DNA from: Shewanella insulae
GTDB lineage: Bacteria; Pseudomonadota; Gammaproteobacteria; Enterobacterales; Shewanellaceae
Direction of reading: 5' to 3'
DNA length: 52,468 nucleotides
Assembly: GCF_009831655.1 (NCBI RefSeq)
Contig: NZ_WRPA01000026.1
Span: 1-52,468, forward strand
The first letter of the stretch is position 1; the number at the start of each line of letters is the position of its first letter. This document shows positions 42,052 through 49,398 of this stretch, piece by piece. The notes under the pieces are model-generated. The model made no database searches. It was not told the origin of the DNA and worked only from the letters and a program-made list of their open reading frames with translations. The translations under genes and the position numbers were made by a program.

Positions 42052-43498
42052 AACCGAAGAGAAGTACGCCCAATTAAGAACCATCATTCCAGAGATGCGC
42101 CGCGTCAAGCGGATCCACTTTGTGGGGATCGGCGGCGCGGGTATGGGCGGTATTGCCGAGGTATTGGTAAACGAAGGTTATCGTCTTAGCGGTTCCGACA
42201 TCGCCGAGAACGCCGTGACGGCGCGCCTGAAGCGACTCGGCGCGGCGATCTTCATAGGTCATAGCGCGGATCAGGTCGAGGGTGCCGATGTGGTGGTGGT
42301 CTCTACGGCCATCGATGCCAGTAACCCAGAGATTTTAGCGGCCCAGGAGCGACGCATTCCCATCGTGCGCCGGGCGGAGATGCTGGCCGAACTGATGCGT
42401 TATCGCCATGGTGTGGCGGTGGCCGGTACCCATGGCAAGACGACGACCACGAGTCTGATCGCCAGCGTCTATGGTCAGGCCGAGCGAGACCCGACCTTCG
42501 TGATAGGTGGCCTGCTTAACAGCGCCGGCACCAATGCCCGCCTGGGAAAGAGCCGTTACCTGATCGCCGAGGCCGACGAGAGCGATGCCAGCTTCCTGCA
42601 TCTGCAGCCCATGGTGAGCGTAGTCACCAACATCGAAGCCGACCACATGGACACCTATGAGGGGGATTTCGAGAAGCTGAAATCTACCTTCGTCGACTTC
42701 CTGCATAACCTGCCGTTTTATGGTGTGGCCGTGGCTTGTATCGATGACCCTGTGGTGAGAGAGATACTGCCGCGCATCGGCCGTAAGGTAGTGACCTATG
42801 GTTTCAGCGATGATGCCGATGTGCAGGCGCTTAACTTCGAGCAGCAGGGCTACAGCTCACGCTTTACGGTGCGCCGTGAAGGAATGACGGATCTGGAGCT
42901 GCGGGTTAACCTGCCGGGTCGTCACAATGTGCTGAACGCCCTGGCCGCGATTGCCGTGGCGACAGAAGATGAGATTGAAGATGCGGCGATCATCCGTGCC
43001 CTGGATGAGTTCCAGGGCATAGGTCGTCGCTTCCAGCAACTGGGTGAGTTCACCACCACTGCGGGCGAGGTGATGCTGGTCGATGACTATGGTCATCATC
43101 CCAGTGAGGTAGCGGCAACCATCAAGGCGGCGCGTTCCGGCTGGCCGGATAAGCGTTTGGTGATGATCTATCAGCCACACAGATACAGCCGTACCCGGGA
43201 TCTCTATGACGATTTCGTCGAGGTGCTGGCACAGGTGGACTGCCTGTTGCTGCTCGATGTTTATAGCGCCGGCGAGGCACCGGTACCCGGTGCAGACAGC
43301 CGTGCCCTATGTCGTTCGATTCGTCAGCGTGGCCAGCTAGATCCTATTTTTGTGGCCGAACCAGAGCAGTTACAGACGATACTGCCGGGGGTATTGCAAG
43401 AGGGCGATCTGCTGTTAACCCAAGGGGCCGGCAATATCGGCGCCCTGAGTCGTCAGCTGGCCGATGCCGGTCTGCAGTTTGAGCCGGAAAACCAATGA
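42044..43498 (+). CDS. murC: UDP-N-acetylmuramate:L-alanine ligase
   Basis: First amino-acid addition to UDP-MurNAc, 484 residues. I-H-F-V-G-I-G-G-A-G-M-G-G-I-A near the N-terminus, the ATP loop G-T-H-G-K-T-T-T-T-S, E-A-D-E-S-D-A-S-F and D-D-Y-G-H-H-P-S-E are the MurC marks. The ATG at 42044 follows AAGGAAA and lies inside the murG end; a frame starting 54 bases earlier has no family support. The usual next gene, ddl, is absent. Confidence 0.98.
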   Translation: MIKTEEKYAQLRTIIPEMRRVKRIHFVGIGGAGMGGIAEVLVNEGYRLSGSDIAENAVTARLKRLGAAIFIGHSADQVEGADVVVVSTAIDASNPEILAAQERRIPIVRRAEMLAELMRYRHGVAVAGTHGKTTTTSLIASVYGQAERDPTFVIGGLLNSAGTNARLGKSRYLIAEADESDASFLHLQPMVSVVTNIEADHMDTYEGDFEKLKSTFVDFLHNLPFYGVAVACIDDPVVREILPRIGRKVVTYGFSDDADVQALNFEQQGYSSRFTVRREGMTDLELRVNLPGRHNVLNALAAIAVATEDEIEDAAIIRALDEFQGIGRRFQQLGEFTTTAGEVMLVDDYGHHPSEVAATIKAARSGWPDKRLVMIYQPHRYSRTRDLYDDFVEVLAQVDCLLLLDVYSAGEAPVPGADSRALCRSIRQRGQLDPIFVAEPEQLQTILPGVLQEGDLLLTQGAGNIGALSRQLADAGLQFEPENQ

Positions 43499-43534
43499 GG
43501 TTGAGGGCATCTTGCCCTGGCCTCGATGAAGCTT

Positions 43535-43562
43535 TTGACGCTAGAGGTGAGGTAGTTATAAT
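43535..43562 (+). promoter_or_regulatory. Strong internal promoter upstream of ftsQAZ
   Basis: TTGACG at 43535-43540, a 16-base spacer and a perfect TATAAT at 43557-43562, in the 143-base murC-ftsQ gap. It is placed to drive ftsQ-ftsA-ftsZ independently of the upstream mra promoter. Confidence 0.75.
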
Positions 43563-43641
43563 GGCCGGTTCCTTACGACTGCCCTCTGGTAGTAAATTGT
43601 TTGATTTTTATACATTTAATGATGCGTTAGGGCGATAAGCA

Positions 43642-44406
43642 GTGTCCTTAAGAGAGCTAGGTAGCGGTTGGAAAACCAGGTTGGAACAGGTCGATTGGTA
43701 CCTGTGTTTCGGCTTGATTTTTCTTTTCCTGGTGATCTGTGGTTTATCCATGGGGGGCTGGAAGCTTCATCTGGTACTGAACGACGCCGATGCCCTGCCC
43801 ATCGAGGCGGTGGCGATAAAGGGTGACAGGCAGTTTACCAGCGACGCCGAGATACGCACTGCGCTGCAGGACTTAATGCAGAGAAGCTTCTTCTCGGCGG
43901 ACGTAAACCAGGTGCAGCAGGCGTTAGAAGATTTGCCCTGGGTCTACCACGCCTCGGTGAGGCGCGAGTGGCCGGCAAAGTTAAAGGTATATCTGGTGGA
44001 GCAGACGCCGGTCGCCCACTGGAACGAGACAGATTGGCTCAACGAGCAGGGGCAGGTGTTTAAGGCGCCCCTGCGTGAGGGCATAGGCCAGCTGCCTAAT
44101 CTGGTTGGCCCGGAAGACCAGGCGAAGTCAGTGTTGACTAACTATCGCCAGGTGAGTGAATTATTGAAGATCAACGGGTTCGATTTAGCCCGTTTAGAGT
44201 TAAGCCCCAGACATGCCTGGTTAGCCGTGCTGGCTAACGGTATAGAGTTGAAGCTGGGAAGGGAAGATAAGATGGCAAGGGTGCAGCGCTTTATCCATGT
44301 GTATCCCACATTGGTGAAACAGGCTAAGCCCGTTGCCCGAGTCGATTTGCGCTACGATACCGGATTGGCCGTAGGTTGGGATGAAGCACAAGATGAGAGC
44401 CGTTAA
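43642..44406 (+). CDS. ftsQ: Cell division protein FtsQ
   Basis: Bitopic divisome protein of 254 residues. A cytoplasmic head, one membrane helix (about 22-44), a POTRA domain (about 50-125, beginning I-E-A-V-A-I-K-G-D-R-Q-F-T-S) and a beta domain follow in the family order. It recruits FtsL/FtsB and is needed for FtsWI. GTG start; three bases separate its stop from the ftsA start. Confidence 0.94.
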   Translation: MSLRELGSGWKTRLEQVDWYLCFGLIFLFLVICGLSMGGWKLHLVLNDADALPIEAVAIKGDRQFTSDAEIRTALQDLMQRSFFSADVNQVQQALEDLPWVYHASVRREWPAKLKVYLVEQTPVAHWNETDWLNEQGQVFKAPLREGIGQLPNLVGPEDQAKSVLTNYRQVSELLKINGFDLARLELSPRHAWLAVLANGIELKLGREDKMARVQRFIHVYPTLVKQAKPVARVDLRYDTGLAVGWDEAQDESR

Positions 44407-44409
44407 TTA

Positions 44410-45645
44410 ATGACCAAGAATCAAGATAGAAATCTGATCGTTGGATTAGACATAGGAACGTCCAAAGTTGCTGTGATCATCGGTGAGGTATTACCCGATG
44501 GTGAGATCAGTGTGGTCGGCCTCGGCAGTCACCCTTCCCGCGGCATGGATAAGGGCGGGGTAAACGACCTCGACTCTATCGTGCGTAGCGTACAGCGCGC
44601 ACTGGATCAGGCCGAGCTGATGGCCGACTGTCAGGTGGCCTCGGTATACCTGGGGATCTCGGGTAAGCATATCCAGTGTCAAAACGAAAACGGCATGGTG
44701 TCGATTAACGACGAAGAGGTGACCCAGGAAGACGTAGACAACGTCATCCATACCGCGCGTTCGGTGAAGATCCCGACCGAACGTCGTATTCTGCACGTTC
44801 TGCCTCAAGAGTATGCCATCGACGTACAGGATGGTATCCGCAGCCCAATCGGCATGTCGGGTATGCGAATGGAAGCCAAGGTGCATATCGTCACCTGCGC
44901 CAACGACATGGCCAAGAATATCACCAAGAGCGTCGAGCGTTGTGGCCTGAAGGTGGACGACCTGGTGTTTTCGGCGATCGCCTCGGCTGATGCCGTGCTC
45001 ACCGACGATGAGAAAGATCTCGGTGTCTGCCTGGTGGATATGGGCGGTGGGACTACAGATATCACCATCTACACTAACGGCGCCCTGCGTCACTGCGCCG
45101 TGGTGCCGGTGGCCGGTAACCAGGTGACCAGTGATATCGCCAAGATCTTCCGCACGCCGCTGTCACATGCAGAGCAGATTAAGGTGCAGTACGCCAGCGC
45201 CAGAAGCGCCATGGTGAGCCGCGAAGACAGCATAGAGGTGCCTTCTGTGGGTGGACGCCCGTCGCGCACCATGTCGCGCCATACCTTGGCCGAGGTGGTT
45301 GAGCCTAGATATCAGGAGCTGTTCGAACTGGTGCGTAAAGAGTTGCAAGACTGTGGCCTGGAAGATCAGGTCGCCGCCGGTATCGTACTCACAGGCGGTA
45401 CCGCCTCGATTGAAGGCGCGGTAGATGTCGCCGAGGCGACCTTCGGCATGCCGGTCAGGGTGGCCGAGCCGTTGCCGGTGAAAGGATTATTTGAATATGT
45501 GAACCAACCCATCTACTCCACGGGTGTTGGGTTGTTACATTATGGTGCAAGACGAGTGCTCGAACGACAGTTCGAGCGCCCCGAGCGCCAAGGGGTGACC
45601 AGTCTTTGGAATCGGGTCCAGAGCTGGTTTAAGGGTGAGTTTTAA
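44410..45645 (+). CDS. ftsA: Cell division protein FtsA
   Basis: Actin-like protein that tethers FtsZ filaments to the membrane. The 411 residues carry G-L-D-I-G-T-S-K-V-A (phosphate 1), the SHS2 subdomain in place of actin subdomain 1B, D-M-G-G-G-T-T-D-I-T (phosphate 2), G-G-T-A-S (adenosine) and a C-terminal amphipathic helix (R-V-Q-S-W-F-K-G-E-F) for membrane contact. Directly before ftsZ. Confidence 0.98.
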   Translation: MTKNQDRNLIVGLDIGTSKVAVIIGEVLPDGEISVVGLGSHPSRGMDKGGVNDLDSIVRSVQRALDQAELMADCQVASVYLGISGKHIQCQNENGMVSINDEEVTQEDVDNVIHTARSVKIPTERRILHVLPQEYAIDVQDGIRSPIGMSGMRMEAKVHIVTCANDMAKNITKSVERCGLKVDDLVFSAIASADAVLTDDEKDLGVCLVDMGGGTTDITIYTNGALRHCAVVPVAGNQVTSDIAKIFRTPLSHAEQIKVQYASARSAMVSREDSIEVPSVGGRPSRTMSRHTLAEVVEPRYQELFELVRKELQDCGLEDQVAAGIVLTGGTASIEGAVDVAEATFGMPVRVAEPLPVKGLFEYVNQPIYSTGVGLLHYGARRVLERQFERPERQGVTSLWNRVQSWFKGEF

Positions 45646-45679
45646 GGTTAATAACGCAGACTAATACGGAGAAAAGACC

Positions 45680-46855
45680 ATGTTTGAGATCATGGATAGT
45701 CATTCCGATGAGGCGGTGATCAAGGTCATCGGCGTCGGTGGCGGTGGTGGTAACGCCGTCGAGCATATGGTGAAACACAATATCGAGGGTGTTGAGTTCG
45801 TTGCAACCAATACCGATGCCCAGGCGCTACGTAAGTCGGCGGCGGGCACCACCATTCAGTTGGGTCGTGATGTCACCAAGGGGCTTGGCGCAGGCGCCAA
45901 CCCAGAGATAGGTCGTCTGGCGGCCGAAGAAGACAGAGAGAACATCCGCAGCGCGATTAAGGGCTCGGACATGATCTTTATCGCCGCCGGTATGGGTGGT
46001 GGTACGGGTACAGGCGCCGCACCTGTCGTGGCCGAGATCGCCCGTGAAGAGGGGATCCTGACCGTTGCCGTGGTGACTAAGCCGTTCCCATTCGAAGGCA
46101 AGAAGCGTATGTCTTACGCCGACCAGGGTATCGAGATGCTGGCTAAGCATGTGGACTCGCTGATCACTATCCCTAACGAGAAGCTGCTCAAGGTCCTGGG
46201 CCGTGGCACCTCATTACTGGATGCCTTCGCAGCGGCTAACAACGTGCTACTTGGCGCGGTACAAGGTATCGCCGAGCTAATCACCCGTCCGGGTCTGATT
46301 AACGTCGACTTCGCCGACGTTAAGACTGTGATGTCAGAGATGGGGAACGCCATGATGGGCACAGGTGTCGCCAGCGGCGAAGATCGCGCCGAAGAAGCGG
46401 CCGAAGCTGCCGTGGCCAGTCCACTACTGGAAGATATCGACCTGGCTGGCGCCCGTGGCGTCTTGGTGAACATCACCGCAGGTATGGACATGAGCATCGA
46501 AGAGTTCGAGACAGTGGGTAACCATGTTAAGGCTTATGCGTCAGACAATGCGACTGTGGTTGTGGGTGCGGTCATCGACCCAGAGATGAGCGATGAGCTG
46601 CGTGTAACTGTCGTGGCAACCGGTATCGGTGCGGAGAAGAAGCCTGATATCCAACTGGTTTCTAAGCCAGCGCCGCGTCCTGAGCCAGCGCCAGCACCTG
46701 AGGTCAAGATTGAACTTCCAGTGGAAGAAGCTGTTCCACAGGCAATGGGAGCGGGTAATGTTGTGCAGGTAGCACAACCAGCTGCGGCCGCTGCGCCTAA
46801 GAGTGATCTTGATTACTTAGATATACCGGCATTTTTGCGTAAGCAAGCTGACTAG
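45680..46855 (+). CDS. ftsZ: Cell division protein FtsZ
   Basis: Tubulin-like GTPase that forms the Z ring, 391 residues. The tubulin signature G-G-G-T-G-T-G-A-A-P-V (about 107-117), N-T-D-A-Q-A-L and the T7-loop N-V-D-F-A-D-V-K are present. The C-terminal linker is rich in Pro and Ala and ends with the conserved tail L-D-Y-L-D-I-P-A-F-L-R-K-Q that binds FtsA, ZipA and SlmA. GGAGAAAAG precedes the ATG. Last gene of the cluster. Confidence 0.99.
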   Translation: MFEIMDSHSDEAVIKVIGVGGGGGNAVEHMVKHNIEGVEFVATNTDAQALRKSAAGTTIQLGRDVTKGLGAGANPEIGRLAAEEDRENIRSAIKGSDMIFIAAGMGGGTGTGAAPVVAEIAREEGILTVAVVTKPFPFEGKKRMSYADQGIEMLAKHVDSLITIPNEKLLKVLGRGTSLLDAFAAANNVLLGAVQGIAELITRPGLINVDFADVKTVMSEMGNAMMGTGVASGEDRAEEAAEAAVASPLLEDIDLAGARGVLVNITAGMDMSIEEFETVGNHVKAYASDNATVVVGAVIDPEMSDELRVTVVATGIGAEKKPDIQLVSKPAPRPEPAPAPEVKIELPVEEAVPQAMGAGNVVQVAQPAAAAAPKSDLDYLDIPAFLRKQAD

Positions 46856-46925
46856 TTTCAGGGCGGAGCCTGCTAGATGGCGCCTATTACCATGATGTGG
46901 TACGACGATTTTCGTCGGTAAATTT

Positions 46926-46954
46926 TTGGTGAATTGGCAAAGATATGCTAGCAT
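46926..46954 (+). promoter_or_regulatory. Probable lpxC promoter with extended -10
   Basis: TTGGTG at 46926-46931, a 17-base spacer and TAGCAT at 46949-46954 preceded by TGC, giving an extended -10, about 80 bases before lpxC. lpxC has its own promoter in E. coli as well. Confidence 0.5.
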
Positions 46955-47033
46955 GTCCGACCTGCTGCGCCTTTGTGCGCCGCTTTGCTGTGCAAAAATA
47001 AATGCTTTTTGTTGTGATATAACGGGTAACTAA

Positions 47034-47954
47034 ATGATTTTTCAAAGAACTGTTAAAGAAATGGTTAAGACCACCGGTGTCGGATTGCATTCCGGTAACA
47101 AGGTGACTTTGACGATCAAACCCGCGCCAGTTAATACAGGGATCGTGTTGGTTCGTACCGACTTGACGCCAAGCGTGGCCATTGCCGCCAAGGCGGATCA
47201 AGTGCGTGAAACGACTATGTGTACGGCGCTTGTGAATGACGAAGGTGTTCGTATCTCGACGATTGAGCATCTGTTTGCCGCACTGGCAGGTTTAGGCATA
47301 GACAACGCGACTATCGAGGTCGATGCCCCTGAGATCCCAATTATGGATGGCAGTGCCAGCCCTTGGGTCTTCCTGCTACAATCTGTCGGCATTCAGGAGC
47401 AAACCGCAGCAAAGAAATATCTAAGAATCAAGCGCCCCGTGCGTGTTGAAGACGGTGACAAGTGGGCCGAACTGCGTCCATTCAAGGGGTTCAGAGTCGA
47501 TTTCGCGATCGATTTTAATCATCCTGAGATCGCCAGAAGTCAGCAGCATATGGTGATGGATTTTTCTTCTTCCGCCTTCGTTCGCGATATCAGCCGTGCC
47601 AGAACCTTTGGGTTTATGCGTGACATCGAATATCTGCGCGCCAACAACCTGGCATTAGGTGGCAGCATGGAAAATGCTGTTGTGCTTGATGAATATCGCG
47701 TCCTCAACCCCGATGGTCTGCGTTATGAGGACGAGTTTGTTAAGCACAAAATTCTCGATGCGTTCGGTGATCTCTATGTTGCCGGTCACGCTATCGTCGG
47801 TGAATTCCGTGCGTTTAAGACGGGACACGCACTGAACAATCAGCTGGTTCGTGCCCTGTTAGCAGAGCAAGATGCTTGGGAATTGGTAAGCTTCGAGAAA
47901 GAAGAAGAGGTACCAGTCAGTTTCGCCGTGCCAGCCGGTGCGGTATTGGCGTAA
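47034..47954 (+). CDS. lpxC: UDP-3-O-acyl-N-acetylglucosamine deacetylase
   Basis: Zinc deacetylase for the committed step of lipid A synthesis, 306 residues. The N-terminal half begins M-I-F-Q-R-T-V-K-E-M-V-K-T-T-G-V-G-L-H-S-G. The zinc ligands are in E-H-L-F-A-A-L-A-G-L-G and H-K-I-L-D-A-F-G-D-L, with the catalytic His in A-G-H-A. Position after ftsZ is the standard one. Its stop is three bases from the convergent dciA stop. Confidence 0.98.
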   Translation: MIFQRTVKEMVKTTGVGLHSGNKVTLTIKPAPVNTGIVLVRTDLTPSVAIAAKADQVRETTMCTALVNDEGVRISTIEHLFAALAGLGIDNATIEVDAPEIPIMDGSASPWVFLLQSVGIQEQTAAKKYLRIKRPVRVEDGDKWAELRPFKGFRVDFAIDFNHPEIARSQQHMVMDFSSSAFVRDISRARTFGFMRDIEYLRANNLALGGSMENAVVLDEYRVLNPDGLRYEDEFVKHKILDAFGDLYVAGHAIVGEFRAFKTGHALNNQLVRALLAEQDAWELVSFEKEEEVPVSFAVPAGAVLA

Positions 47955-47957
47955 CGC

Positions 47958-48413
47958 CTATTTGGATTGCCTTGAACGGCTGGCTAAAGCAGCCAGCCGT
48001 TTTAGTTTTTGGCCTAGGGAACCTTCTATATGCTCGGCCAAGGCGTCGATATGCGCCGCAGCGGTTTCGCTTATCTGGTTGTGAGCCTGCTTTGATTTTG
48101 TCTCATACATTTTCAGGCTTGGGTTGACTTTAACCTCGATAGCGGACAGCATGGGGAGCGTTTCGGCTTGTAACTGTTGTAAAAGTTTGGGTTTTTGGAA
48201 GTTTATTCTCGCGGCCCATGCAGCGGTACTGGTTTCGATAACGAGCACACCTTGACGGAAGTTGGCGACTTTTAGTTGTTCCGTGATAGGACCGGTGATC
48301 ACCTGTTTTACATAGTGATCCAGGTGAAGCAGTAGTTCTGCTTTTTCGGCAATAGAGGGCAATTGACCCTGCTGAAGCAGTAATTGACTGAGGTCCTGCG
48401 GGGGCTTTTTCAT
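47958..48413 (-). CDS. dciA: DciA/DUF721 family protein (DnaB helicase operator)
   Basis: A 151-residue DUF721 protein. The N-terminal half (about 20-105) is the KH-like DciA domain, with V-L-V-I-E-T-S-T-A-A-W-A-A-R-I-N-F as its core; the rest is a basic helical tail. In bacteria without DnaC/DnaI, DciA loads the replicative helicase DnaB; the position between lpxC and secA is the usual one in Vibrio and Shewanella-type genomes. Its final codons contain the lpxC terminator hairpin on the opposite strand. Its 5' end faces the M23 gene, with the start codons close together. Confidence 0.88.
   Translation of the reverse strand: MKKPPQDLSQLLLQQGQLPSIAEKAELLLHLDHYVKQVITGPITEQLKVANFRQGVLVIETSTAAWAARINFQKPKLLQQLQAETLPMLSAIEVKVNPSLKMYETKSKQAHNQISETAAAHIDALAEHIEGSLGQKLKRLAALASRSRQSK
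47975..48010 (+). terminator. lpxC terminator lying within the dciA 3' coding end
   Basis: AACGGCTGGCT (47975-47985) and AGCCAGCCGTT (47991-48001) form an 11-pair stem around AAAGC, followed by TTTAGTTTTT. It stands 20 bases after the lpxC stop and inside the last codons of dciA. Confidence 0.8.
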
Positions 48414-48440
48414 AACATAATAAAATGGCTTAATGAGGCT

Positions 48441-49340
48441 ATGAGTGTAACAGTTTTTATTCAGGGTCGGAATGGTGCGACGCGCTGGCAGCCGGGGAAG
48501 CGTTGGTTATTATTACCGGTTTTGCTTATTGCCGCAGGCACTGGCTTATATCAGCATAACGCCAAACAAATTCAGCAACAGCAGGCTAGCGTCGATAACG
48601 AACGCGTCGCTCGCGAAGCGCAGAAAAACGAGCTCATCGAACTTAAGGGCGCGACCGAATCGCAATTGGCGATCTTGGTTACCCATGTGGCCAAGATGCA
48701 GGCTAAGCTTGCCCGCCTAGAGGCTCTGGGTCAGCAAGTTGCAAAAGATTACAAACTCGAAGATCAATTCGATTTCTCTTCTGAAGTCGGTGTTGGCGGC
48801 CTGAGCGAACTGGGCAGCAACATCGAACTCGATCAGCTTATCCAGGACATGGATAGGCTAGTGTCACGAATAGATAACAATAATGTTCAATTATCACTAC
48901 TTGAAACGGTGACATCTAATCTCCATATAGATGAAGAACGTTATATCTCAGGGCGCCCCATCCAGAAAGGTTGGTTGTCTTCGCCCTACGGTTTACGCAA
49001 TGATCCCTTCAACGGCCGCAGAACCATGCACAAAGGCATAGACTTTGCGGGCAAAGAGGGAGCCGATGTTGTCGCCACTGCTGGCGGCGTCGTAACATGG
49101 GCAGGCAATATGTTTGGTTATGGTGAGTTGGTCGAGATAGATCATGGTAATGGTCTGCGAACTCGCTATGGACACAATAAGTCTTTGTCAGTAGCTGTAG
49201 GTGATGTGGTCGCAAAAGGCGAAAGTATTGCCAAAATGGGGAGCACGGGTCGCTCGACCGGTCCTCATGTGCATTATGAAGTGTTGCGTGGTGGACAGCA
49301 GATAGATCCTAAGAAGTATGTCTACCGCAAGGCAGGTTAA
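48441..49340 (+). CDS. Membrane-anchored M23/LytM-family peptidase
   Basis: A 299-residue protein with a short cytoplasmic head, one membrane helix (about 21-37), a coiled coil (about 41-100) and a C-terminal LytM/M23 domain (about 175-295). The zinc-site residues His197, Asp201 (H-K-G-I-D) and His276/His278 (H-V-H-Y-E) are all present, so it may be an active peptidoglycan endopeptidase. It sits upstream of secA, where Enterobacteria have secM. The ATG at 48441 is chosen for the N-terminus; the longer frame begins with TTG inside the dciA start region. The gene start is only 27 bases from the divergent dciA start, so promoter elements must be shared or lie inside dciA. Confidence 0.88.
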   Translation: MSVTVFIQGRNGATRWQPGKRWLLLPVLLIAAGTGLYQHNAKQIQQQQASVDNERVAREAQKNELIELKGATESQLAILVTHVAKMQAKLARLEALGQQVAKDYKLEDQFDFSSEVGVGGLSELGSNIELDQLIQDMDRLVSRIDNNNVQLSLLETVTSNLHIDEERYISGRPIQKGWLSSPYGLRNDPFNGRRTMHKGIDFAGKEGADVVATAGGVVTWAGNMFGYGELVEIDHGNGLRTRYGHNKSLSVAVGDVVAKGESIAKMGSTGRSTGPHVHYEVLRGGQQIDPKKYVYRKAG

Positions 49341-49398
49341 AATAAAATAGGCTTTTGGACTCGACAGGGACTTAGCCAACAACATAAAAGTGGTTCAG

